Assembly (NCBI RefSeq): GCF_014529935.1
Contig: NZ_JACVFC010000001.1
Coordinates: forward strand, 3,286,001-3,350,000
DNA: 64,000 nt
Origin: Chitinophaga qingshengii
GTDB taxonomy: Bacteria; Bacteroidota; Bacteroidia; Chitinophagales; Chitinophagaceae
Reading direction: 5' to 3'
Shown in pieces: positions 51,646 to 62,406 of this stretch; the stretch's first letter is position 1, and every line of letters starts with the position of its first letter. The position numbers and the translations under genes were made by a program. The notes beneath the pieces were generated by a model. It saw only the letters and a list, made by a program, of their open reading frames with translations, was not told where the DNA came from and searched no databases.

Positions 51646-54168
51646 ATGTACAGATATATAGTCTTTTTCCTCATATCCTTTTCACTCGTTATTACCAGCC
51701 GCGCACAGGGTGGTTACGGGCTTGCCTTTGCCAGTAAAAATATTGCACAGGAAGACCGTACTTCACTGGACCTTACGCCTGAAAAACCCATGCAGGTAAA
51801 AGGGGGCTACAGCTTATCCTTTGACCTGTCTTTCCAGCCTTTTTTCCGGTCGTACTTCGGTTATGTATTTAGAATTACGGACGAAAAGCATCAGAATATC
51901 GACCTGATATATAATGTCCGTACAAAGGCATTTTATGTGGTCACCGGGAATGCATTTTCAGGTATTTCCTTCGCGATTAGTGCTGACAGTTTACTGCATC
52001 AGTGGAACAATATCCGCCTGGATGCCAACAATGAAGCACATACGCTGGCCGTTTCCGTGAATGGCCGGCCAGTGGGTAAAATCCAGAGCGCTGTTGTTTC
52101 CGGCAGTTCGCTCCGGATATGTTTCGGCGCCCATTACCGCAAAACATTCCGCACATTTGACCTGCCCCCTATGCGGATAAGAGAAGTAAAAATGTTTGCC
52201 GGGAATACGCTGCAACATCACTGGCCGCTGGACCAAACGCGGGGGCATACCGATAAGGATCTCATCAACGGGCAAACCGCCGAGATCAAAAACCCTGTGT
52301 GGATGCGGCCTGCCTTTACCTCCTGGCAACAAACGGATTCCTTTATTGTAAAAGGGAATGCCAACGTAGCCATGGATGCAGCCTCCGGCACTATCTACAT
52401 CAATAGCGACGATAGTCTTTATGCCTACCATTGTTATACACATCATACCACCGCACAATACTCACCGCATATATCACCCCCAGGGCTACACGCAGTTGTC
52501 AACCCGGTTGACCGGCAGCTTTGCCAACTAAAGCCCGACAGTCAACAGGTGAGGATATATGATACCCTTCATCATGTCTGGAACGGTGTGATGGACACAC
52601 TCAGCGCCACTGTTTACTGGCATTCCAATCTCTTTTTCTCCCACTACGACAGTAGTGTGTATATCCTGGGAGGATATGGCGACTTCCGGTATAAAAATGA
52701 GGTACGCCGTTATCATCCCGGACGCCGGCAGTGGGATCGGGTAAACATGGGAGGCGATGTTTTCACGCCCCGGTATCTGGCCGCGCTGGGACATAACAAA
52801 GCAGGAGATACAGCGTATATACTAGGGGGTTATGGCAGCACTACCGGCGATCAATTGCTTAATCCGCATAACCTGTACGACCTGGTATTGTTTGATGTAA
52901 AACGCCGCAGCTTCCGGGCTATCTATCGCCTGAAAGAGCCGGAAGAGCAGTTTACCTTTGCCAGCAACATGATACTGGACACTGACCGGCAGGAATATTA
53001 TGCCCTCACTTTCCCCAACGACCGGATGAACTCATCGCTGCAACTGATCCGGGGTTCGCTGAAAGAGCCGGTGTATACCGCCATGGCTACTACTATTCCT
53101 TTTGATTTTTATGATATCCGATCATCCGCCAGGTTGTTTTACACACCTGAAAGCGATGAGTTGACAGTAGTGACCTTATTCTCCCTGAAAAACAATACCA
53201 CGCAGGTACGTATTCATACCTTACAGTTTTCGCCCTATGGCCTGGGGGCGCCCATGCCGCCTGGCAAATCAACACCGTTGTATCTTGTCCGGATTATCAT
53301 TGCCATAGCAGTAGTAGTGGCCTTGTTCTTACTGGCGTTGGGCATTGCAGCACTGAACCGCCGGAAAATGCCCCCGACAGCACCGGCGCCGGTTGTACTG
53401 GCAACGACGATACCCGCGCCTGTGCTTACCGCTACTCCGGCGATTGCCGTTACCGTAGCTTATCCCGGCGTACAGTTATTTGGTCATTTTACAGTTACAG
53501 ATAAAGAGGGGCATGATATTACCCGCGCCTTCAGTCCTTTGCTGAAAGAGTTATTCCTGTTGTTGTACCTGCATTCATTACCTGGCCGGAATGGTATTTC
53601 ATCGGAAAAAATCAATGATATACTGTGGCCGGGAAGAGCGCTGAAAGATGCCAAGAACAACCGGTCTGTCAACCTCGTCAAACTGAAAAACCTGCTCGAT
53701 AAAATCGGTGTTTACACGTTGGTCAAAGACAATGAACGGTGGCTTTTCCGGTTTGAAGATCCGGCTGTGCATACAGACCTGGACGATTATTATATCCTGC
53801 AGCAGGATGGCGATCATATCTCCGCGCTGACCAGCATTTTAAAACGGGGTCCTTTTCTGCAGGAGACTGAATACCCCTGGCTGGACAAATTCAAGGCTGA
53901 TATAAACGAAAGGAGTACCACGCTGTTAAGCGCTTTCCTGGAGGAAACCCCGGACGCAGCGCCGGCGCTGGTACTGGAAGTATGTGAGGCCATCCTCTAT
54001 GCCGATTCGCTTCATGAAGAAGCCATCAGGCATAAGTGCAGGGCGCTGGTTTCCCTAAGGCAGCATACCGCTGCGCGAAACCTGTATGCGTCGTTTCTAA
54101 AGGAATATAAAAGTACCTATGGAGCAGCGTATGAGCTGGAATATGCCGAAGCTATTGCGCATTGCTAA
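51646..54168 (+). CDS. Membrane-spanning transcriptional regulator: periplasmic LamG/Kelch-like sensor, TM helix, cytoplasmic SARP-like winged helix and BTAD
   Basis: 840 residues. ATG 51646 opens a signal peptide (MYRYIVFFLISFSLVITSRAQ), preceded by the Shine-Dalgarno-like AAGGGAG. Residues about 25-200 look like a concanavalin/LamG sandwich (GYSLSFDLSFQPF, WNNIRLDANNEAHTLAVSVNG). Residues about 240-530 contain Kelch-like blades (SVYILGGYGDF near 338, AYILGGYGST near 391). One helix follows (YLVRIIIAIAVVVALFLLAL, about 545-565), then an Ala/Pro linker. Residues about 607-700 resemble the OmpR/AfsR-type winged helix (VQLFGHFTVTDKEG, LKELFLLLYLHS, KINDILWPG, NLVKLKNLLDKIG), and about 700-840 the BTAD helical repeats. 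It is divergent from the GH92 PUL and likely its sensor-regulator. Confidence 0.75.
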   Translation: MYRYIVFFLISFSLVITSRAQGGYGLAFASKNIAQEDRTSLDLTPEKPMQVKGGYSLSFDLSFQPFFRSYFGYVFRITDEKHQNIDLIYNVRTKAFYVVTGNAFSGISFAISADSLLHQWNNIRLDANNEAHTLAVSVNGRPVGKIQSAVVSGSSLRICFGAHYRKTFRTFDLPPMRIREVKMFAGNTLQHHWPLDQTRGHTDKDLINGQTAEIKNPVWMRPAFTSWQQTDSFIVKGNANVAMDAASGTIYINSDDSLYAYHCYTHHTTAQYSPHISPPGLHAVVNPVDRQLCQLKPDSQQVRIYDTLHHVWNGVMDTLSATVYWHSNLFFSHYDSSVYILGGYGDFRYKNEVRRYHPGRRQWDRVNMGGDVFTPRYLAALGHNKAGDTAYILGGYGSTTGDQLLNPHNLYDLVLFDVKRRSFRAIYRLKEPEEQFTFASNMILDTDRQEYYALTFPNDRMNSSLQLIRGSLKEPVYTAMATTIPFDFYDIRSSARLFYTPESDELTVVTLFSLKNNTTQVRIHTLQFSPYGLGAPMPPGKSTPLYLVRIIIAIAVVVALFLLALGIAALNRRKMPPTAPAPVVLATTIPAPVLTATPAIAVTVAYPGVQLFGHFTVTDKEGHDITRAFSPLLKELFLLLYLHSLPGRNGISSEKINDILWPGRALKDAKNNRSVNLVKLKNLLDKIGVYTLVKDNERWLFRFEDPAVHTDLDDYYILQQDGDHISALTSILKRGPFLQETEYPWLDKFKADINERSTTLLSAFLEETPDAAPALVLEVCEAILYADSLHEEAIRHKCRALVSLRQHTAARNLYASFLKEYKSTYGAAYELEYAEAIAHC

Positions 54169-54177
54169 AAATTAAAA

Positions 54178-54202
54178 GCCGCCCCGCAGAAGCGAGGCGA
54201 CT
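54178..54202 (+). terminator. Probable terminator of the SARP-like regulator gene
   Basis: Stem of about 9 pairs between GCCGCCCCGC and GCGAGGCGAC with one mismatch, followed by TTTATAAAAT. Confidence 0.5.
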
Positions 54203-54465
54203 TTATAAAATCTGGTCGAAAACTTCTCTGGTAATTCAACTTGTGTTTCCCTGGTGTTTGATAAAGAACGCAAGTCTAAAATTTATGGCTTTACTTTTTG
54301 TATCACCGGAAAAGTTTCTTCCCATGGTCAAATCTAATAAGGAAGCTTGGAAGGGTCACAGATAGATATCTGTCCGTCGTTTTAACAATACAAAGTAACG
54401 ACGATATTCGCGGCGGCGGTTTTCAATTCGGGAAAAGAAATGATCAAAGCGGGAAATTGCAAAAA

Positions 54466-54496
54466 AAATGCTGATAGCGGGTGGCTATCAGCATTT
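54466..54496 (-). terminator. Terminator of the Cys-rich AraC regulator gene
   Basis: Perfect 13-bp stem AAATGCTGATAGC with GCTATCAGCATTT. The minus-strand reading continues with five more Ts. Confidence 0.88.
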
Positions 54497-54521
54497 ATAA
54501 AAACTTCTTTCTAATTGATTA

Positions 54522-55445
54522 TCAACGAAGTAATAACTCACAAGGTTTTAATCCTGTATGTTTTTTAAAGGCGGTGGAGAAGTGGGAGATGCAGGAATAA
54601 CCCATGAGCATTGCTACTTCAGACACAGACATTCCTTTTTCGTACAACAGGCCCTTGGCCTTTTCCATTCTTTCTTTCTGGAAATAGTCGTAGATGGTGG
54701 TACCATACATGGCTTTAAAGCCTTTTTTCAGGTAACATTCATTCATGGCTACTTTACGGGCCAGATCACGGATGGTGATGGGGGAATCCAGTTGTTCCAG
54801 TAAGATACTTCTTGCTTTTTCAATTTTCTCCCGGTCTTCCAGGTGCGTGAGGAAGCGGCAGCCATAACGTTCGTCGGGATCGTTCTGCATGAACTGGTCG
54901 GAGCTGTACAGCAGTAAGTCCAGGGCCCGGCTTTGCAGGAAGATGTTCTTCAGCATGCCTTCGTAGTTGTGGTGTACCATTGTTTCCAGCACTGACTTGG
55001 ATTTGGTGCAGGGCTGGATGGTTTTCACGAAAGGTTTGCGTGCCTGGTTCTCAAAAAGGGAGAACGAGGTCGTATTTTTCTGAAGCGACTGAATAAATGC
55101 TGGCTGGAATCTGACAGTGATCAGGTCTACAGAAGGGACCTTATCCTTACAGGCTTCCTTATCGCCCTCTGCACACAACTGGTCGGTGCAGGCGGGATTT
55201 TTACAATATTTGCTGCCGGCCACACAATAGCGCAGTTCTATTGCGGCGGACTGCCCTCTTTTAGCCGGTTGGTATACCACCATGGCTACGTCTTCCACCG
55301 GCAGCGGTTTGTCGTAAACAAAGCGCTGCAATGTAAAGTCCAGGCAATCCGGGACAGTCACGCTATCCTGCTCCGCCAGCTGTAGCTGGTCGCTCATGGC
55401 GGGCTGCGGGATGGCTAATGCCAGTATTTCCTGAATTTCTTTCAC
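54522..55445 (-). CDS. AraC-family regulator with an N-terminal cysteine cluster
   Basis: 307 residues. The N-terminal part contains five clustered Cys in RYCVAGSKYC, NPACTDQLC and KEACKD (C74, C81, C86, C91, C99), spaced 6-4-4-7. This could form a metal or disulphide switch. The middle is helical (VHHNYEGMLKNIFLQSRALDLLLYSSDQF, split across about 160-190), and the C terminus has two HTH motifs (ITIRDLARKVAMNECYLKKGFK, MSVSEVAMLMGYSCISHFSTAFK in separate motifs). The start is GTG 55445; ATG 17 codons later is an alternative. Layout resembles PchR-type AraC regulators of iron uptake, though the Cys cluster is not a feature I can attribute to a named family. No obvious target gene lies adjacent. 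Confidence 0.85.
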   Translation of the reverse strand: MKEIQEILALAIPQPAMSDQLQLAEQDSVTVPDCLDFTLQRFVYDKPLPVEDVAMVVYQPAKRGQSAAIELRYCVAGSKYCKNPACTDQLCAEGDKEACKDKVPSVDLITVRFQPAFIQSLQKNTTSFSLFENQARKPFVKTIQPCTKSKSVLETMVHHNYEGMLKNIFLQSRALDLLLYSSDQFMQNDPDERYGCRFLTHLEDREKIEKARSILLEQLDSPITIRDLARKVAMNECYLKKGFKAMYGTTIYDYFQKERMEKAKGLLYEKGMSVSEVAMLMGYSCISHFSTAFKKHTGLKPCELLLR

Positions 55446-55609
55446 TTTACCTGATGTTTTAAAACCGGGACAAATTTAACACTTCCAGTTTTAATCAAAT
55501 ACATTTTGACAATACACTTACAAAGCATTCCTAACATAAGGAATAACTTTCACGTATTTGGCGGCTGTTATATCATGCAATTGGTATAAATTTCGTTTAT
55601 TCATGATAG

Positions 55610-57289
55610 ATGGAACAAAGGAAAAGGAAATTACCCAGGATCATCAGGATAATATTAACCGCCCTCGCCATACTGCTGGTATTGGTGCTGTGTACGGGTT
55701 GGTATCTTAATCAGCACTGGACCAAGCTGTTACGCAAGGAGTTATCGGGCTATGTAACTGACTTGTCCGATAGCTTGTACATTGTACAATACAAGGACCT
55801 GCATCTCAATGTGCTTTCCGGCAGCCTGACCGTGGAAAAAGCCTCTATGACGCTGGATTCCGCTGTGTACCGCAGGATGCTGGCTGCTCATCGTGCCCCG
55901 GAAAACACCTATCTCATCAGTGTAGAAAAACTACAACTGCGCTACTTCAGACCGTGGCGGTATTTCATCAAAAATGAACTGAATGCCGGTGAACTGATCG
56001 TCACCGGTCCGAGTATAGTGATGGACCAGAACAGCACCGTGCGGGATACCACGCGGCCCAGAACAGCCTATGAGAACATCTCTACCAAGATGAAATCCAT
56101 TTTCATCGGGCATTTCCAGCTGGACAACACCCATTTTAAATATGTATTTACCCGGCGCGATTCTTCCCGGGTGATCCATCAGTTCCGGAACCTTCGGATA
56201 GGGGTAAACGATTTTTTGATTGACTCTGCTGCATTGCATGATCCTACCCGTTACCTGTATGCCCGCAACTATGAAATAGGGATGCGGGATTATATGAACC
56301 GCACCCGGGACAGTCTTTATTGGATATTTGTGCGCGGTATCAGCTATGACGCAGCGGAGAGAACGCTGAATATCGGTCAGTTTGAGGTACAGCCCCGGTA
56401 TGACAAGGCTGCGTTCCAGCAGCGGACGGGTGTACAGCAGGACCGGTACGAACTGTTATTTAACGACATCCGGGTACAGGAGCTGGACCCGCGGTTATTG
56501 CTGCAGGAGCAGCAAATCTGGGCCCGTCGTGTTAATATCGGGAATGGCAAGGTGCATATTTACCGGGACCGGACCTTGCCCATGCCGCCGGGCGACAAAC
56601 TGGGGCAGTTTCCTAACCAGGTATTGCAAAAGCTGCATATACCCCTGAAAATAGATACCCTGACCGGTAATAATATGGAATTGCAGTACGCAGAGCTGAG
56701 CCCTTTGACCCAGCAAACGGGCGTGCTCAATTTCAGTCACGTTCATGGCCGGTTTACCAATATCACCAATATTGATTCTATGGTGGCTCGTAACAAGCAT
56801 TGTCTGGCCGATTTTGACGCTATTTTCATGCAAAGTGGTAAGCTGCGGGCGCATTTCGATTTCCTGTTGAACAATCCGGCCGGCCGTTTTGCCGTCTCCG
56901 GCCAGTTGAAGAACATGAATGGCAAGGACCTGAACAGCGTTACCCGGCCGTTGGGCATGATTGAGATCCGGTCCTGCAATATCCGGGACCTGAATTTCAA
57001 CATCCAGGGCGACGAGCGGAAGGCGGCCGGTAGTGTGACCCTGTTGTACGATAACCTGAAAATCGCTATCCTGAAGCAGGATAAGGACCACCACAGCTAC
57101 CGCCGTAAGGGACTGATGAGTTTTGTGGCCAATGTGATGGTGATCAAAGACAGTAATCCGTTAAATGGGGAGAAAGTGCGGGTTGCCACGCCCACCCATA
57201 CCCGGGATATCCAGAAGTCATTTTTTAACCTCGTGTGGAAAACATTATTTGCCGGCGTGAAGGAGACCGCGGGGGCCGGAAAATTATAG
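55610..57289 (+). CDS. Single-pass AsmA/DUF748-like envelope protein
   Basis: 559 residues: a basic N terminus, one transmembrane helix (IILTALAILLVLVLCTGWYL, about 15-35), then a long beta-rich periplasmic part. Repetitive strand pairs such as LHLNVLSGSLTVEKASM, LNAGELIVTGPSIVMDQ and FAVSGQLKNMNGKDLNSVTRPLGMIEI (quoted in parts) resemble AsmA-like lipid-transfer repeats and the DUF748-type proteins of Bacteroidota. A glycine/alanine tail closes it. The function is probably in envelope lipid homeostasis; this is inference from fold similarity only. It precedes gyrB by 122 bases; a promoter for gyrB lies between them. Confidence 0.6.
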   Translation: MEQRKRKLPRIIRIILTALAILLVLVLCTGWYLNQHWTKLLRKELSGYVTDLSDSLYIVQYKDLHLNVLSGSLTVEKASMTLDSAVYRRMLAAHRAPENTYLISVEKLQLRYFRPWRYFIKNELNAGELIVTGPSIVMDQNSTVRDTTRPRTAYENISTKMKSIFIGHFQLDNTHFKYVFTRRDSSRVIHQFRNLRIGVNDFLIDSAALHDPTRYLYARNYEIGMRDYMNRTRDSLYWIFVRGISYDAAERTLNIGQFEVQPRYDKAAFQQRTGVQQDRYELLFNDIRVQELDPRLLLQEQQIWARRVNIGNGKVHIYRDRTLPMPPGDKLGQFPNQVLQKLHIPLKIDTLTGNNMELQYAELSPLTQQTGVLNFSHVHGRFTNITNIDSMVARNKHCLADFDAIFMQSGKLRAHFDFLLNNPAGRFAVSGQLKNMNGKDLNSVTRPLGMIEIRSCNIRDLNFNIQGDERKAAGSVTLLYDNLKIAILKQDKDHHSYRRKGLMSFVANVMVIKDSNPLNGEKVRVATPTHTRDIQKSFFNLVWKTLFAGVKETAGAGKL

Positions 57290-57357
57290 TGCAAAAAAGT
57301 GGTATCCATCCCACCCAAAAACAGCTATTCTTTTATGGAAATAAGGCTTATTTTTCG

Positions 57358-57365
57358 TATTTTTG
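57358..57365 (+). promoter_or_regulatory. -7 element of gyrB
   Basis: TATTTTTG fits TAnnTTTG and lies 46 bases before the gyrB ATG; the -33 box is not distinct. Confidence 0.5.
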
Positions 57366-57393
57366 CGTGATTGTCTACCGATTTTGTTTCTAA

Positions 57394-59391
<1,998 letters not shown>

Positions 59392-59417
59392 ACCCAGGGC
59401 TGAAGCCCTTGGCTAAA

Positions 59418-59544
59418 GATTTCGCTGATTAGTGGATATTAGTACGAAGAATAAAAAGAGGATCGCCCATTGATATCTTATCAATGGGCGATCCTCTTTT
59501 TTATTTTGGATATAATATAATGATCTCCGCTAATCAGCGAAATC
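59418..59544. repeat. Composite inverted-repeat element at a convergent gene end (family a)
   Basis: Left arm GATTTCGCTGATTAGTGGA (from 59418) and right arm at 59526-59544 match as inverse complements with one mismatch. They enclose the 23-bp terminator stem. Upstream of the left arm lies another small hairpin, AGGGCT-GA-AGCCCT, at 59399-59412. The arms match those of the 6545-6674 element over GATTTCGCTGATT. Confidence 0.75.
59453..59501. terminator. Bidirectional terminator with a 23-bp perfect stem
   Basis: The stem starts AAAAAGAGGATCGCCCATTG at 59453 and runs to 59475. The exact reverse complement occupies 59479-59501, leaving a 3-base loop. It serves gyrB and the convergent TPR gene. 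Confidence 0.93.
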
Positions 59545-59555
59545 AGTATTAATGT

Positions 59556-60773
59556 TTATTCCCGGGATATAATATAATTAGCCAGCAGCTGGTATATAAA
59601 TACCCCTATCAGCATAATAGCCACAAATATATTGGCGTAATCGTTGGTGATAAAGGCGAAGATAATACCTAACAGCCCGATGACTGCCAATGCCAGCGTG
59701 TATATCCGGAAGATCTTTTTGTTCTTCTTTGATTCCGGGGTGTACATACTGGAAACCGGTAATAACAACACACCGGAGCAAATGGCGATAGACAGCAGTC
59801 CCGGAATGGAAGTGATCCAATACCCGGCGGCCGCCAGCAATGCCACCAGCAGCAGGCATCCTACGATGGTGGATACTTTGGTTTGCTGCGGTGTAAGGGC
59901 GTAACGGCCATAAGGATTTAACCGCAGGAACAGGTTGCTCACCGGTGCTATCAGCCAGGTGGACAAGGCCACCAACGCCAGTAACACATACAAGGGGAAA
60001 AATACTTTGCTGGCAATTTGTGTCAGGATAAAGATGCCGCCAATAATCAACCATTGGATGCCGGCTTTCTGTCTGCCCATAAAAAAGGCGTAGTTCAGGA
60101 ACTGACGATACAGCCAGTAGCGGGCTTTCATCGCCTGTACCATGCCGCTCTTGGCCCATTGCTGATTGGGATCTAACTTCAGGGATTCCCTGAAATGTTC
60201 CAGTGCCTTACGGTGATCGCCGGCCTCCAGCCATTTCCAGCCCAGGTTGGCGTGCGTATAGGCGTTCTCAGGATTATGCTCCAGCGCCTCGTGCAGGTTG
60301 GAGAAAGCCTCTTCTTTTTTACCCATGTTAAATAAGGCGTTGGAGCGGAGGTTGAGGCAGACCAGGTTTTCCGGGTCTATGGCCAATCCTTCCTGCGCCT
60401 TCTGCAACGCTCCGGGGTAGTCCTTTTTAAACAGCAGTATCTGGCTCCACATACCGAAATAATCGGCCTGGTAAGGGTGAATAGACACCGCCTCGCTGAT
60501 AGCCTGTATAGCTTCGTTGTACTGGTTTTTATTGAGCGCCATACGCGCCTTCAGGTACAGGAACCGGTCATCGTGCGGGGCAAAGCCCAGTGCGTTGTTG
60601 ATCACCTGTTCGCCTTCTTCCATTTTGCCCATTTCCAGATAGCAGATCGCCAGCAGGAAAAGCGCATCGATATCATTGGCGCTGGTACTGAGATGTTGTT
60701 TCAGGGTAGTCAGTGCATCCTGGTAACGCCCTTGTTGCAACAGCAGCTGGGCACGCTGAATGAGTACAGCCAT
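59556..60773 (-). CDS. TPR protein with C-terminal transmembrane domain, partner of the AAA+ ATPase
   Basis: 405 residues. Residues 1-230 hold about six tetratricopeptide repeats (for example YQDALTTLKQHLSTSAND, YLKARMALNKNQYNEAIQAISEAVSIHPY, ALQKAQEGLAIDPENLVCLNLRSNALFNMG, split into repeats). Residues about 240-405 have five hydrophobic helices (IQWLIIGGIFILTQIA, VLLALVALSTWLIA, IVGCLLLVALLAAAGYW, ALAVIGLLGIIFAFI, ANIFVAIMLIGVFIYQLL). The gene begins 3 bases after the stop of the TPR-AAA+ gene, indicating coupled expression and a shared complex. The role is unknown. Confidence 0.82.
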   Translation of the reverse strand: MAVLIQRAQLLLQQGRYQDALTTLKQHLSTSANDIDALFLLAICYLEMGKMEEGEQVINNALGFAPHDDRFLYLKARMALNKNQYNEAIQAISEAVSIHPYQADYFGMWSQILLFKKDYPGALQKAQEGLAIDPENLVCLNLRSNALFNMGKKEEAFSNLHEALEHNPENAYTHANLGWKWLEAGDHRKALEHFRESLKLDPNQQWAKSGMVQAMKARYWLYRQFLNYAFFMGRQKAGIQWLIIGGIFILTQIASKVFFPLYVLLALVALSTWLIAPVSNLFLRLNPYGRYALTPQQTKVSTIVGCLLLVALLAAAGYWITSIPGLLSIAICSGVLLLPVSSMYTPESKKNKKIFRIYTLALAVIGLLGIIFAFITNDYANIFVAIMLIGVFIYQLLANYIISRE

Positions 60774-60776
60774 ACA

Positions 60777-62111
60777 TTATTTCTTTATATCCAGGTATTT
60801 CAGCACATCGTCGTACAGGCCCGCCTCGTTGGAATACAAGGCATAGTTACGGGCTGTATTAAACCATTCCCGGGTAGTGGGTTTATGTGATTTGACGGCT
60901 TTCACCAGTTCTTTTTGCGATATAGGCTGTGGTGCGCCTTTTTGGAGCGCTTCCAGCAGTTTGTCTTCCACGGCGAGGTCCACGATGGCTTTCAGATCGG
61001 CGCCGGAGTAGCCTGCCGTAGCTTTAGCCAGGGCTTTATAATCCACGTCCGACACAGGCTTGTTGCGTAGTTGCAGCTTCAGGATGGATTCGCGGCCGTC
61101 CGTGTCCGGAGGAGCCACGAAGATAATACGGTCAAAACGGCCGGGGCGGCGGAAAGCCGGGTCCAGGCTCCAGGGCGCGTTGGTAGCGCCAATGATCAGC
61201 ACGTTTTCATTATTGGCTGCAATACCGTCCATTTCTGCCAGGAACTGATTGATCAGGTGACTGGCGCCGCTGTTGCGCATGGACGTACGGTTAGCGCCAA
61301 GCGCATCTACTTCATCGAAGAAGAGTACGCAGGGTTTACGCTGACGGGCCAGTTCAAAGAGCGCATGCAGGTTCTTTTCACTGTTGCCGATCCACATGTC
61401 CAGCACGTCATGTATGCCTACGTTGATGAATTCGGCCTGTATTTGTCCGGCTGTAGCTTTGGCCAGGTAGGTTTTACCACATCCCGGAGGACCGTATAAC
61501 AGAATACCGCCGCCGGCTTTTTTGCCGTAGGCTTTATATAGGTCAGGGAACTGCAGCGGTTTGATAATTTTCAGGTCTATCTCCTGTTTCTCCCGGTCCA
61601 TACCGCCTACGTCGGAGAAGTTCATCTCTGGTTTTTCCAGGGTGAAAATTTTATCCGGATCTTCATCGATGTTGTCCTCTTCATCAAAAGAAGAAGAAGC
61701 GGGTTGTTGTTGCGGCATGCGGAACTGCGTGTCCAGGGCTTCATCACGGAAACCCGGATTGAGTTGCAGCAGATGCTGATAGATTTCTTTGGCCGACTGG
61801 AGCGAGTTTTCTTTGACAAGGATACGGCAATGAAGCAGGAGCGCATCGAAATGATCCGGCTCATGATGTTCCAGCTGTTCCAGTACAACTATAGCGGCAG
61901 AATATTTTTGCTGATGATAAAAGGTACGGGCCAGTCCCAGTTGAGCAACGGTGTGGTCCGGCGACAGTTCCAGTACTTTGCGGTACTGTTCTTCTGCCTG
62001 CACATAATCATAATCCTGTAACAGCACCTGGGCCAGGTGTAAGCGCAACGGCACATTTTCCGGTGAAAACTGCACTGCTTCCTGTAATTGTTTAACTACT
62101 TCCGATGACAT
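60777..62111 (-). CDS. TPR-AAA+ ATPase of the classical (Vps4/FtsH/proteasomal-like) clade
   Basis: 444 residues. Residues 1-125 form three to four TPRs; an acidic linker (SSSFDEEDNIDEDPD) follows. The AAA+ module (165-440) has FSDVGGMDREKQEIDL, Walker A GPPGCGKT (207-214), a pore-loop-like aromatic in DMWIGNSEKNL, Walker B FFDEVDA (264-270), sensor 1 in IIGATNAPWSLDP and two Arg fingers in RRPGRFDR (321-328). The lid helical domain is SGADLKAIVDLA. The likely activity is hexameric unfolding or remodelling. Substrate selection probably uses the TPRs and the membrane TPR partner encoded next. Confidence 0.88.
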   Translation of the reverse strand: MSSEVVKQLQEAVQFSPENVPLRLHLAQVLLQDYDYVQAEEQYRKVLELSPDHTVAQLGLARTFYHQQKYSAAIVVLEQLEHHEPDHFDALLLHCRILVKENSLQSAKEIYQHLLQLNPGFRDEALDTQFRMPQQQPASSSFDEEDNIDEDPDKIFTLEKPEMNFSDVGGMDREKQEIDLKIIKPLQFPDLYKAYGKKAGGGILLYGPPGCGKTYLAKATAGQIQAEFINVGIHDVLDMWIGNSEKNLHALFELARQRKPCVLFFDEVDALGANRTSMRNSGASHLINQFLAEMDGIAANNENVLIIGATNAPWSLDPAFRRPGRFDRIIFVAPPDTDGRESILKLQLRNKPVSDVDYKALAKATAGYSGADLKAIVDLAVEDKLLEALQKGAPQPISQKELVKAVKSHKPTTREWFNTARNYALYSNEAGLYDDVLKYLDIKK

Positions 62112-62406
62112 AATGTGCTTTTATTCATTTAAAACTTCAACAGTAATAATACGGAATTACCCCACAAAAATATTGTTAATATTGACGCTCGCCGTTTCTG
62201 CAGTCCTGTTACCTTCCCACTTATTCATTAATATTTTATTTAATTTAAAAATTATTACATATATTGCAGATGAATTTATCCCTATGCCCGTATATTAACC
62301 GGTACACCTATTTCCTATGAGCATAACTGGCAGCGGCGTTATTTGCCGGGCCAGCACCGGTTTACCTATGCAGCGGCGACAACAGAGCATTAAAAAATCA
62401 GCATAT

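Larger units (their letters stand above)
54169..54521. other. Intergenic region between two convergent genes
   Basis: 353 bases holding a GC-rich hairpin at 54178-54202 after the regulator gene and the AraC terminator at 54466-54496. A 67-codon frame at 54162-54365 shows no family, starts inside the preceding gene and is not accepted as a gene. Confidence 0.55.

Noticed and set aside
54162..54365. 67-codon frame after the SARP-like regulator gene
   Set aside because: It overlaps the regulator stop and a terminator hairpin and has no family similarity.
62113..62298. Short hydrophobic frame between the AAA+ and lipoprotein genes
   Set aside because: Very AT-rich with no recognisable feature beyond hydrophobicity and no start context; probably the promoter region of the neighbouring genes.
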